64,000 bases of DNA from Tenacibaculum sp. Bg11-29 (GTDB lineage: Bacteria; Bacteroidota; Bacteroidia; Flavobacteriales; Flavobacteriaceae): assembly GCF_002836595.1 (NCBI RefSeq), contig NZ_PJBB01000003.1:558001-622000 (forward strand), written 5' to 3'. Position 1 is the first letter of the stretch. The number at the start of each line of letters is the position of its first letter. This document shows positions 18,701-26,988 of this stretch, in pieces. Below the pieces are notes generated by a model. It was given only the letters and a program-made list of their open reading frames with translations. It ran no database searches and had not been told where the DNA came from. The position numbers and the translations under genes were made by a program.

Positions 18701-21383
18701 AACTTACATCATCGAAACCTGCATAATCACTTCCTCCATTTTGTTTTACATTAACAAGAAAGCCAACAGTGCTTACTGTATCCGGAACTGCTATATTAAT
18801 AGCCTCCCAACCTGTTGTTGAAAATGGGCTACCAACCGTAATAATTTCTTCACTTTGAGTTTGTCCATCAAAAATCATTTGATAACCAATAGTGTCTCCA
18901 TTAGCAACATCGTATCCTACCACATTTAACGAAAATGACAATTGTACATTTTCAAAACCAGTAACATCTATAGTTTCAAAAGAAAGAGAACCTCCTGCTG
19001 ATGTTCCACAATTCCCATCTAAATCTCTAACTCCAAAAAAGTTTGTATCTGTTTTAGCGGCACTTATAGATCCTACACTTGTTACTACATCCCAAACATC
19101 GTTCCCTCCATCATTACAAACTACTGGTGAAACTGTATAATTCCATGAATCATCACCTTCAAAACCTTGAAAAGCAATAAAATCTCCTGTATCAACTGGT
19201 GGAGGTACAACAATTACTACTCCATTTTCTGCTCCTGGTGTTGGTAATGATTGTGTATATGAGCTTGTATTTCTTGCTTCTCCTGCTCCATTTGGACCAC
19301 GTTGTAATGAATGTGTATCTTTTTCTCCTAATTCATCTTCATTCAATTGTGGTTCTCCTGAATTTAATAAAATCAGTAATTCTGCATCATCACCATCATT
19401 TGTATCATAAACAACAGCATCAATTAAATTATCTATTGTTACTGAACTTCCATTAGGAAAATCTGATAAAATTCCTGAATATAACGCCACAGCATCTGCT
19501 CCGTTTTGTAAGCCATTGTTTGGTATTACTAAATTTACATTTGGTACATCTTGATTACCTATCACAAAGTAACCTGTTGCCTTGGTTGTTTGACCTGATA
19601 AATCAATTGTTCTATAACTTAAATTATTTGATCCGTTATAAAAAACTAATACCAATCCGTCTAACGATGTATTTCCTTGTCCTCCATCATATAACTCTAC
19701 GAATTCTTGTGTATCTGCACCTGAAGTATCTGCATCTAATTCATTTATTATAATAGTAGGAGTTGTCGAAATTGCAGTACCTGATAAACTTACATCATCA
19801 AAACCAGCATAATCACTACCTCCATTTTGTTTCACATTAACAACAAAACTTACAGAATTTACCGTATTTGGTATCGCTACATTAATCGTTTCCCAACCTG
19901 TTGTTGTGTACGAACTTCCTACAGTAATCACTTCTTCAGCCTGCGTTTGCCCATCTAACACAACTTGATATCCAATCGTATCTCCATTAGCAACATCATA
20001 ACCTACTACATTTACAGAAAATGATAATTGTACATCTTCGAAATTAGAAACATCTATTGCATCAAAAGAAAGAGAACCTCCTGTTGATGTTCCACAATTC
20101 CCATCTAAATCTCTAACTCCAAAAAAACTTGTAGCTGTTTTTGGAGTAGTTATAGATCCTACACTAGTTACCACATCCCAAACATCATTTCCGTTATCAT
20201 TACATGTTACTGGTGAAGCTGTGTAACCCCACGAATCATTCGCTTCGAAACCTTGAAAAACTATATAATCTCCTGTATTAGGTGGTGTTATAACACCTGG
20301 TAAAGTTGTTGCTGTAACAGTATTACTACTTAATGAGGTATTACTAGAAGCATCAATAGCTTTTACACTAAAACTATAGGTAGTATTTGCTGCTAATCCA
20401 CTAACATTATAATTCGTAGTGGCAACTGCTGCAATTTGAATTCCATCCTGAAATATTTGATACGCTATTACTCCTATATTATCTGTCGAAGCATCCCAAG
20501 AAAGTGTTATACTCGTACTATCAACTACTGAGGCAACCAAATTAGTTGGTACAGAAGGAGCTTCGTTGTCTGGATTAGTATTATTAAATCTATCTTCAGC
20601 TTGAGGCCCTCCCCAAATAGCAGTAGCAAAAGCAGGATTATCTATAAAAGGATTTCTATTTCCTTGAATTCCCTCAACAATCACATTTCTATTAATTTCA
20701 TATTGAGAAACAGGATCTTGCACATTCCACTCTAAGAAAATATCTGGAATTTCCGCATTAAAAGTAGTTGCCCCAGCACCTACTGTTGTTAATTTACATC
20801 GATTTTCATAACGCAAATACATATACATCATCATACGTGCAACATCTCCTTTCCATTCATCTCCAGGATACCATCCATTATTAAATGCTCTAGCGTTACC
20901 TCCGCCAAGTACATCTATAAAAGGCCTGCTTCCTCTGTTTGAGTTCATACTAACATCTGAAGATCTTAAGTGATGAATATCTGATCCCGGCCCTGAAGTT
21001 CCTAAATTAGGGCTACCTAAAGATTTTGGATACGTATGTTCTCTGTTCCAATCCGTTCCGGAGTTACCTCCGTTGTTGTTTTTACTCCTTGTTCTATCAG
21101 TTTTAGAATCTCCATCAGTGTCGTTATACCCATAAATTAATAACACATTATTTGCGTTATTAGGATCTAAATCTGTTTGTTTTAATGCATTCCATACACC
21201 AGGAGTATATGACCCTGTTGTTCCTTGCTGAATGAGTAAAGCTAAATTTGTTTTTAATTGTTGCCCTGTGTTTGTAATATTTGTTCCATTATAATAAGTC
21301 GGAACCTGAGCTGATACATTTACTAACGCAAATGAGAAAAAAACAATAAAAAGTAGTTGTTTTTTTAAATAATGATAATCCAT
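15723..21383 (-). CDS. Giant secreted dual-nuclease protein: endonuclease I domain plus endonuclease/exonuclease/phosphatase domain, T9SS exported
   Basis: The 1886-residue protein starts with a signal peptide (QLLFIVFFSFALVNVSAQ). Approximate order: endonuclease I (EndA-like, residues 30-270) with NREHTYPKSLG and DIHHLRSSD; FN3 (273-362); two copies of a unit made of a jelly-roll-like domain (FQGFE..DSW...) and a lamin-tail domain (INELDADTSG.DTQEFVEL) at about 370-730 and 735-1095; an OB-like DUF5689-type region (TIAEARNKVDGEKVFITGVL); an EEP domain (1265-1590) with WNIEWFG, AVQEI, GDYNDD and TSDHFPV; an SprB-type repeat (VTNVNCNGANDGSA); a second PKD-like region; and a T9SS type A sorting domain (RLYPNPLF ... 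GVYYVKTF). It should digest extracellular DNA/RNA at or outside the cell surface. It is flanked by a bidirectional terminator and a -7 box. Confidence 0.93.
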   Translation of the reverse strand: MDYHYLKKQLLFIVFFSFALVNVSAQVPTYYNGTNITNTGQQLKTNLALLIQQGTTGSYTPGVWNALKQTDLDPNNANNVLLIYGYNDTDGDSKTDRTRSKNNNGGNSGTDWNREHTYPKSLGSPNLGTSGPGSDIHHLRSSDVSMNSNRGSRPFIDVLGGGNARAFNNGWYPGDEWKGDVARMMMYMYLRYENRCKLTTVGAGATTFNAEIPDIFLEWNVQDPVSQYEINRNVIVEGIQGNRNPFIDNPAFATAIWGGPQAEDRFNNTNPDNEAPSVPTNLVASVVDSTSITLSWDASTDNIGVIAYQIFQDGIQIAAVATTNYNVSGLAANTTYSFSVKAIDASSNTSLSSNTVTATTLPGVITPPNTGDYIVFQGFEANDSWGYTASPVTCNDNGNDVWDVVTSVGSITTPKTATSFFGVRDLDGNCGTSTGGSLSFDAIDVSNFEDVQLSFSVNVVGYDVANGDTIGYQVVLDGQTQAEEVITVGSSYTTTGWETINVAIPNTVNSVSFVVNVKQNGGSDYAGFDDVSLSGTAISTTPTIIINELDADTSGADTQEFVELYDGGQGNTSLDGLVLVFYNGSNNLSYRTIDLSGQTTKATGYFVIGNQDVPNVNLVIPNNGLQNGADAVALYSGILSDFPNGSSVTIDNLIDAVVYDTNDGDDAELLILLNSGEPQLNEDELGEKDTHSLQRGPNGAGEARNTSSYTQSLPTPGAENGVVIVVPPPVDTGDFIAFQGFEGDDSWNYTVSPVVCNDGGNDVWDVVTSVGSISAAKTDTNFFGVRDLDGNCGTSAGGSLSFETIDVTGFENVQLSFSLNVVGYDVANGDTIGYQMIFDGQTQSEEIITVGSPFSTTGWEAINIAVPDTVSTVGFLVNVKQNGGSDYAGFDDVSLSGTAISSSSTIVINELDADTSGTDTQEFVELFDGGTGNTSLDGLVLVFYNGSNNSSYNTIDLSGQTTNAAGYFVIGNQDVPNVNLVVPNNALQNGADAVALYQGSVTDFPNSTSVTTTNLVDAVVYGTNDADDAELLVLLNTGEPQLNEDAQGTKNIHSLQRSPNGAGGARNTSSFTQLLPTPGAKNADVVTAPTSPTTIAEARNKVDGEKVFITGVLTVADEFRGSAYIQDTTGAIAIFDEQVYGENIFKIGDSITVKGTRSSFKDQIQISQVTEVINNGVPNNPIEAKVVTLNELVNYPSQLVKVLNPIFPKAGDILFGNSNYNLTDTSGSGQVRIDLDVTDIVGLGQPETCNEIVGVVSRFLNFYSLLPRQRSDMSCATTYVPPTFPVNDIPKENTLDIVTWNIEWFGDEENSPAAGNPNSDQIQKESVKAALNKLDADVIAVQEIVDVQLFDELLKELPAYDYVLSDAISRPNSTDGISQKVGFIYRKATVNVKKTEALLRSIHPLYNGGDDSALADYPNSDKTRFYASGRLPFLMTADVTINGETEAYSFVALHARANNSGDAQNRYNMRKYDVEVLKDSLDTRFSNTNLVLLGDYNDDVDETVVADLVTDATSTYDVYIKDTVNYSIVTESLTNNGFRSFVFRENMIDHIAISNELDDNYLTNSERVHYEFYNNTYSRTTSDHFPVSIRLQLKELTLDVAVTNVNCNGANDGSAIVSAVNGVLPYMYVWSNGSETTTATGLAAGTYTVTVTDAVGTSITQDFIIEEPVEMEVSVSEDAIVYKGYRKQACAKLEVLSISGGAAPYSYEWDNGEITDRITVCPKENTTYSVTITDVNGCSVSKEITVEVINVSCGSYFGFKKVKICFRGRVKCIPEFLVKHFLRKGAVLGTCDGGAINTPAITRMRLYPNPLFRNALTISVDANDDSVVEISIYSIYGGRKVFSTNERVVKGNNTFKYSLGNLRRGVYYVKTFIDGKRQRVKVLVKH
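18110..20275 (-). repeat. Internal tandem duplication (two units of about 1.08 kb) in the dual-nuclease gene
   Basis: Two consecutive units encode the same pair of domains (jelly-roll-like plus lamin tail) with very high protein identity and recognisable DNA identity, for example around 18460-18560 versus 19540-19640. Small differences are scattered throughout, so this is not an assembly stutter. Confidence 0.8.
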
Positions 21384-21412
21384 TGTAAAATTAAGTTAGA
21401 AGGTTAATCTCA

Positions 21413-21420
21413 CAAAGATA
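21413..21420 (-). promoter_or_regulatory. -7 box of the dual-nuclease gene
   Basis: The minus strand reads TATCTTTG, an exact TAnnTTTG match, 30 nt upstream of the ATG at 21383. No clear TTG lies at the -33 position. Confidence 0.5.
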
Positions 21421-21482
21421 AGTACTTATCTAAATTGGTTTGTTAATTAATTGTTATGCATGCATAATTTCTGCAAGAGTTT

Positions 21483-21590
21483 ATTTATCCTCCCTAATTA
21501 AATACATATACACAGGGTAATGATCGCTATATTTTCCGTAAGAAAAACTTCGGGAGAGTAATTTTTAAAGCATCTTTTTTTTCAAGGAAA
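21483..21590 (-). pseudogene. Remnant of the 3' end of an endonuclease/exonuclease/phosphatase gene
   Basis: On the minus strand this stretch still encodes SFSYGKYSDHYPVYMYLIRE and a stop. This closely matches the end of the intact gene at 41435-42487 (SFSYGKYTGGYSDHYPVYMY). The remnant lacks four residues (TGGY) and has a one-base deletion about 10 codons further upstream; beyond about 21590 the similarity fades. It is in the same orientation as the full gene, so the type VI cargo island lies between this fragment and the full copy. Confidence 0.75.
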
Positions 21591-21799
21591 TAAATAATTA
21601 AGTATACACTCTTAGAGCCATCTTCATTCAATTCTTTCTATCGTCCCCATAAAAAAAGCAACAATAAAAAGCCAATTTACCAAACAGCGTGGCATCATAA
21701 TAATAACAATTATTATGTTAGAGTTTTCAGCATTGGTTAACGGAACATAATTCGGATGAAAAAACAGTACCACTTGAAAAAAAAAAATTGTATCTCATA
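21590..21799. other. Non-coding gap left of lipoprotein array A
   Basis: No supported gene. The stretch is AT-rich and may include further decayed sequence from the nuclease remnant. Confidence 0.4.
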
Positions 21800-22838
21800 T
21801 TATCGTGCATACCCAAAATTAAACTCCCCTTTTTTATGCTTGTCTTCGGGAATGGATAAAAGAATACTTCTAAACATTACCCTTGTCTTATTATTCTTTT
21901 TAAATAAAAACCAAAAAGCAGGTTTCCCATATAAACGCTTATCTATAGAATCATCTAATGTAAAAATAGGATGCTCTAAATTAATAATACGTCCATTTCC
22001 TTGATAAGATACTTTATAATTCTTAAGTGGTTGAAAATTTTTATCCTCTATAAGTATAGGTACATATATTTGATCCACCATCTCTTTAATATATTGTTTA
22101 TCTCTGTACTCAGTAACTGCTAACCTTACAAAATTGTAATACTCCATATCTAAAAGGGAAGCAACATCTTTTGCTTTATATAGTTTTTGAACTTTTTTAT
22201 ACTGATAGACTACAGCGCTTTCTAATTTTTCCTGGTCTAGTTTACGTAAATCTATGGCATTTACTGAACCTTCAATTTCATAAGGTACTTTAGCTTCAAA
22301 AGTAAAGCTGTATTCATAATAAGGTAAACCTGTACCCGCAAATTTTCCTGTATCAGTATTTTTTTTACTATGGTGTTTTAGTACTAGTTTTTCATCTTCT
22401 GTAATACTTTCGTAGGTATTAACATCGTTTACACGTATTACGTCAATACTAATTTCTGTATTATCTAATAAGGTGGTAATTGTTTTACCTTCACCATATT
22501 CTTCTTTTATTAAATCGCCTATGGGGTATAGCATGTAGGTGACGGTTTGTGTACCAGGTTTTAAAATAGCCTTGTTAATTTCAGTAGCCGAAGCATATTG
22601 TGCCAAACTATAATTCTCATCAACAACTTCATCATTTACCAAAACCTCATAAATACAATTTAGTTGGTTAATACGTAGATAATACATGGGGTCTTTTGGG
22701 TAGTGTTTTACTTGCTTAGCAATGCTGTCTATTAGTTCTTCTTTGGTTAAAAGTTTCATATCTATTTTTTGTATTTTGTTTTGAGCACAGCTACTCAAAA
22801 ACAAAACACAAATACAAAATACCTACCCAAGCTCTCAT
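21800..22838 (-). pseudogene. Array A lipoprotein, copy 6: frameshifted in the signal peptide
   Basis: This is the last and most divergent copy of the array. The ATG at 22838, 1 nt after the copy 5 stop, opens a normal lipoprotein signal (MRAWVGILYLCFVF) but runs into TAG after a T5 run near 22795-22800. Adding one T would continue as FLSSCAQNK, a perfect lipobox, into an intact body of about 330 residues ending KHKKGEFNFGYAR. The body has the family pattern YYLRINQLNCIYEVLVNDE and GTGLPYYEYSFTF. It may be OFF by homopolymer slippage, translated weakly from a TTG at 22804 without an export signal, or a sequencing error. Family function is unknown; an immunity role is inferred from the island. 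Confidence 0.7.
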
Positions 22839-22839
22839 A

Positions 22840-23864
22840 TTATCGTGCATACTCAAAATTAAACTCCCCTTTTTTATGTTTGTCTTTAGTAATGGATAAA
22901 TAAATAGGTGCAAAATTTGCTCCATACCATTCACCATCTACTTTATATTTAGAAGCTGATTTACCTCGCATCCAATTCTCTAAATTAGGATGGCTAAAAG
23001 CTGTAGGATGAAGCAAACCTACTGTTTTACCATTTCCATAAAATTGTATTTTATAATCTTTTATGGGATAAAATTCTTTATCTTCATCTTCTTTAAATTT
23101 TTCTAACTCTTCATACATTTCTGTAATATACTGTTTGTCTCTATATTATGTAACAGCCAATCTTACTAAAGAATGGTACTCCATATTCATTATTTTATCT
23201 ACTTCATTATTTTTATATAATTTTTGAATTTTTTTATACTCATAAATTACAGCGCTTTCTAACTTTTTCTGGTCTAGTTTACGTAAATCTATGGCATTTG
23301 TCCAACCCTCTATTTCGTAAGGTATTGTAGCATTAAAAGTAAAGGTGTATTCATAATAAGGTAAACCTGTACCCACAAACTTTCCTGTATCAGGATTTTT
23401 TTTACTTATAGTGTTTTAGCACTGATTTTTCATCTTCGGTAATACTTTCGTAGGTGTTAATATCGTTTACATGTATTACGTCAATACTAATTTCTGTATT
23501 ATCTAATAAGGTAGTAATTGTGTTACCTTCACCATATTCTTCTTTTATTAAATCGCCTATGGGGTATAGTCTGTAGGTTACCGTTTGTGTACCAGATTTT
23601 AAAATAGCGCTGTTAATTTTAGTAGCCGAAGCATATTGTGCCAAACTGTAGTTTTTGTCTACTAACTTATCATTTACCAAAACTTCATAAATACAATTTA
23701 GTTGGTTAATACGTACATAATACATCGGTTCTCTTGGATACTGTTTTACTTGCTTTGCAATGCTCTAAATTAAAATCCTGTTGTATTTGCATAGTTTTTT
23801 TATTTTGAGCACAACCTAAACTAACCACAAAAAAACAACCATATATAAAAATTTCTTTTAACAT
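22840..23864 (-). pseudogene. Array A lipoprotein, copy 5: broken at three places
   Basis: The signal peptide from ATG 23864 is intact (lipobox SLGCAQNKK) and nearly identical to copies 2-4. The frame is then lost by a small deletion near 23765. It resumes as MYYVRINQLNCIYEVLVND to about 23402, is lost again by one extra A near 23407 (CTATAAGT versus CCATAGT in copy 6), and resumes at GTGLPYYEYTFTF. A GAG-type codon has become TAA at 23146-23148 (LAVT stop YRDKQY), and the rest runs to FNFEYAR. Three independent lesions mean it is dead. The body groups with copy 6, while the signal peptide region groups with copies 2-4, so it is a mosaic. Confidence 0.85.
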
Positions 23865-23871
23865 TATCTCT

Positions 23872-24894
23872 CTACTTTATCATTTCTAATTGTAGCTCTT
23901 CTTCTTTATCATTATACTTGTCTTTATCCATATAAAGATATATCCCTGGGAAATACACTCTACTTTGGTCATCATATAAAAAGTACAATGCTGACCTTCC
24001 TCTTAATCGTGAATCTATATCTAAACCACTACTATGCTTAAAAGTTGCTATTTTCCCTCCTCCATAAAAGACTAATTCATAATTTTTTAAAGGCTGAAAT
24101 TCTTTACCTGCTATTTTATTAAATTTAAATAATTCATTACAGACTCTTTCTACCTTTATTTTATCCCAATATTCAGATTTAGCTTCCCTAGCAAATAAAT
24201 TAAAATAAGCTTTAGCATCAGAATCTACATCTTTATTTTCAAGTACTTTTTGCTCCGATTTAAAATAGTTCCATATTTTTTTTATTAAAATAGTAGTATC
24301 CACTTTACGTAAATCGACACCATTACTCCAACCTTCATTTTCGTAAGGTACTTCTGCTGTAAAGGAGAATGTAAACTCGTAATAAGGTAAACCTGCTCCA
24401 GGGAATTTGTTGGTATCAAACCCTTCGGTTGTTACTACTTTTATAATTTCTTCCCCCGCTATGTCGTAATTTTTCCAATCGGGTATTTTTATAACTTCTA
24501 TACGCATAGAACTCCCCCCTTTAAGCGTTTTATAATACGGCATCTCATCACCATAAGCTTCTTGTTCTAAATTACCTATAGGGTACATACGTAATGTAAC
24601 TGTTTGCTCTCCACTATTTAAAATAGCTCTATTTATCTTTGTTCCCGTGGCATTTACCCCTAAATCGTAATTTTTATATACAGGAAAATCATTCACAAGT
24701 ACTTCGTAAGTACAATATTCTTGGTTTATACGAAGTAAATACATAGGTTGTACAGCGTATTTGGGCATATCTTCCCACATTTTATCTGCTACATTGTTTA
24801 TCGTTATTGATTCTTGAGTGGTGTTTTTATTATTTTGAGCACAACCTAAACTAACCACAAAAAAACAACCATATATAAAAATTTCTTTTAACAT
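23872..24894 (-). CDS. Array A tandem lipoprotein, copy 4 (candidate T6SS immunity protein)
   Basis: This 340-residue lipoprotein has a short signal peptide ending in the lipobox VSLGC. Residues 55-150 (YLLRINQEYCTYEVLVND, then a conserved YPIGNLEQEAYGDEMPYY) and 170-215 (GAGLPYYEFTFSF) are almost identical between copies 1-4. Residues about 215-275 are variable, followed by a conserved tail (SRLRGRSALYFLY). I do not recognise the fold. The protein should be anchored in the periplasm or outer membrane. A tandem family right after an effector-sized gene in a VgrG/PAAR island suggests immunity, which is inference. It lies 7 nt from its neighbours on both sides. Confidence 0.8.
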   Translation of the reverse strand: MLKEIFIYGCFFVVSLGCAQNNKNTTQESITINNVADKMWEDMPKYAVQPMYLLRINQEYCTYEVLVNDFPVYKNYDLGVNATGTKINRAILNSGEQTVTLRMYPIGNLEQEAYGDEMPYYKTLKGGSSMRIEVIKIPDWKNYDIAGEEIIKVVTTEGFDTNKFPGAGLPYYEFTFSFTAEVPYENEGWSNGVDLRKVDTTILIKKIWNYFKSEQKVLENKDVDSDAKAYFNLFAREAKSEYWDKIKVERVCNELFKFNKIAGKEFQPLKNYELVFYGGGKIATFKHSSGLDIDSRLRGRSALYFLYDDQSRVYFPGIYLYMDKDKYNDKEEELQLEMIK

Positions 24895-24901
24895 TATCTC
24901 T

Positions 24902-25942
24902 CTACTTTATTATTTCTAATTGTAGGTCTTCTTCTTTGCCATTGTAGGTGTCTTTATCCGTATAAAGATATATCCCTGGGAAATACACTCTACTTTGGTC
25001 ATCATATAAAAAGTACAATGCTGACCTTCCTCTTAGTCGTGAGTCTATATTTAAATGACTACTGTGTTTAAAAGTCACTATTCTCCCCCCTCCATAAAAG
25101 GCTAATTCATAATCTTTTAAGGGCTGAAATTCTTTCTCTTTTATCATTAATTTTTTTAAATATTGCTCTTTAAGTTCATCAAAAATTTTATCTCCGTCAT
25201 GAGAACGATGCGCAAAATAATTAGCTGTTACCTCTCTAACGGTATTATTAAAGTTTATTTGAAAGAATTTATCACTATCTTTATCTTCATATACCTTTTG
25301 ATACATTTTAAAATAATTCCATATTTTTTTTCTTAAAATGGTAGTATCTACTTTACGTAAATCGACACCATTGCTCCAACCTTCATTTTCGTAAGGCACC
25401 TCTGCTGTAAAGGAGAATGTAAACTCATAATAGGGCAAGCCTGCGCCAGGAAATTTATTGGTATCAAACCCTTCTGTTGTTACTACTTTTATAATTTCTT
25501 CTGCTGCTATGTCGTAATTTTTCCAATCGGGTATTTTTATAACTTCTATACGCATAGAACTGCCCCCTTTAAGCGTTTTATAATACGGCATCTCATCACC
25601 GTAAGCTTCTTGTTCTAAATTACCTATAGGGTACATGCGTAATGTTACGGTTTGCTCACCACTTTTTAAGATGGCTTTATTTATCTTTATTCCCGTGGCA
25701 TTTACCCCTAAATCGTAATTTTTATATACGGGAAAATCATTTATTAGTACTTCATAAGTACAATATTCTTGATTGATACGAAGTAAGTACATAGGTTGGT
25801 TGTCGTACAATTTAACTTCTTCTTTCATTCGTTGAATGAAATTATCAGTAGTTATTTCCTTAGTTTGCATAGATTTTTTATTTTGAGCACAACCTAAACT
25901 AACCACAAAAAAACAACCATATATAAAAATTTCTTTTAACAT
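24902..25942 (-). CDS. Array A tandem lipoprotein, copy 3
   Basis: At 346 residues it has the same lipobox and conserved blocks as copy 4. Its variable segment (about 215-275) is unlike the others: it contains DKFFQINFNNTVREVTANY and FAHRSHDGDKIFDEL, whereas copies 1 and 4 share DVDSDAKAYFNLFAREAKS. The flanking DNA is nearly identical to the neighbours, so the variable block looks like an exchanged cassette. The 7-nt spacer and the promoterless joints show that it is part of one transcript. Confidence 0.8.
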   Translation of the reverse strand: MLKEIFIYGCFFVVSLGCAQNKKSMQTKEITTDNFIQRMKEEVKLYDNQPMYLLRINQEYCTYEVLINDFPVYKNYDLGVNATGIKINKAILKSGEQTVTLRMYPIGNLEQEAYGDEMPYYKTLKGGSSMRIEVIKIPDWKNYDIAAEEIIKVVTTEGFDTNKFPGAGLPYYEFTFSFTAEVPYENEGWSNGVDLRKVDTTILRKKIWNYFKMYQKVYEDKDSDKFFQINFNNTVREVTANYFAHRSHDGDKIFDELKEQYLKKLMIKEKEFQPLKDYELAFYGGGRIVTFKHSSHLNIDSRLRGRSALYFLYDDQSRVYFPGIYLYTDKDTYNGKEEDLQLEIIK

Positions 25943-25949
25943 TATCTCT

Positions 25950-26981
25950 CTACTTTATCATTTCTAATTGTAGCTCTTCTTCTTTGCCATTGTATTTGTC
26001 TTTATCCATATATAAATAGAGACTTAAAAAGCGTCCTTTTAGCCTATCACTTTCATTTTTATATAAAAAATACAAAGCAGATTCTCCTCTTAACCTAGAG
26101 TCAGTACCTAATAAGCTACTATGTTTAAAGGTCGCTATTTTACCTCCTCCATAAAACACTAACTTATAATCTTTTAAAGGCTGAAAATTTTTATTTTCTA
26201 ATGATACAGAATATAACATTTCACTACATACACTCTCTATTTTTTCTTTTTTCCAATATTCAGATTTTGCTTCTCTTGATAACTGTTCAAAATGCTTTTG
26301 AGATTTATTATCCTTATTTTTTTCTTCATGTATCTTTTGGTACATTTTAAAATAATTCCATATTTTTTTCTTTAAAATAGTACTATCTATTTTACGTAAA
26401 TCGATACCATTATTCCACCCTTCATTTTCGTAAGGCACTTCTGCTGTAAAGGAAAATGTAAACTCATAATAGGGCAAGCCTGCGCCAGGAAATTTATTGG
26501 TATCAAAACCATCCGTAGTTACTACTTTTATAATTTCTTCCCCCGCTATGTCGTAATTTTTCCAATCGGGTATTTTTATAACTTCTATACGCATAGAACT
26601 GCCCCCTTTAAGCGTTTTATAATACGGCATCTCATCACCGTAAGCTTCTTGTTCTAAATTGCCTATTGGGTACATACGTAATGTTACGGTTTGTTCACCA
26701 CTTTTTAAAATGGCTCTATTTATCTTTGTTCCCGTTGCATTCACGCCTAAATCGTAGTTTTTATATACAGGATAATCATTTACAAGTACTTCGTAAGTAC
26801 AATATTCTTGATTAATACGAAGTAAATACATAGGTTGTACAGCGTATTTGGGCATATCTTCCCACATTTTATCTGCTACATTGTTTATTGTTATAGATTC
26901 TTGAGTGGTATTTTTATTATTTTGAGCACAACCTAAACTAACAACAAAAAAACAACCATATATAAAAATTTCTTTTAACAT
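25950..26981 (-). CDS. Array A tandem lipoprotein, copy 2
   Basis: At 343 residues its signal peptide and first 150 residues are almost identical to copy 4. The variable segment is of a third kind (KIHEEKNKDNKSQKHFEQL), and near the end it has FLYKNESDRLKGRFLSLYLY in place of the FLYDDQSRVYFPG of copies 3 and 4. All conserved blocks and the lipobox cysteine are intact. Confidence 0.8.
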   Translation of the reverse strand: MLKEIFIYGCFFVVSLGCAQNNKNTTQESITINNVADKMWEDMPKYAVQPMYLLRINQEYCTYEVLVNDYPVYKNYDLGVNATGTKINRAILKSGEQTVTLRMYPIGNLEQEAYGDEMPYYKTLKGGSSMRIEVIKIPDWKNYDIAGEEIIKVVTTDGFDTNKFPGAGLPYYEFTFSFTAEVPYENEGWNNGIDLRKIDSTILKKKIWNYFKMYQKIHEEKNKDNKSQKHFEQLSREAKSEYWKKEKIESVCSEMLYSVSLENKNFQPLKDYKLVFYGGGKIATFKHSSLLGTDSRLRGESALYFLYKNESDRLKGRFLSLYLYMDKDKYNGKEEELQLEMIK

Positions 26982-26988
26982 TATCTCT

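Noticed and set aside
17264..19753. Plus-strand Leu/His-rich ORFs opposite the dual nuclease
   Set aside because: Shadows of the repetitive minus-strand coding sequence.
21454..21467. 14-bp palindrome TTATGCATGCATAA as operator
   Set aside because: Upstream of the nuclease promoter box but too short and AT-rich to call without further copies.
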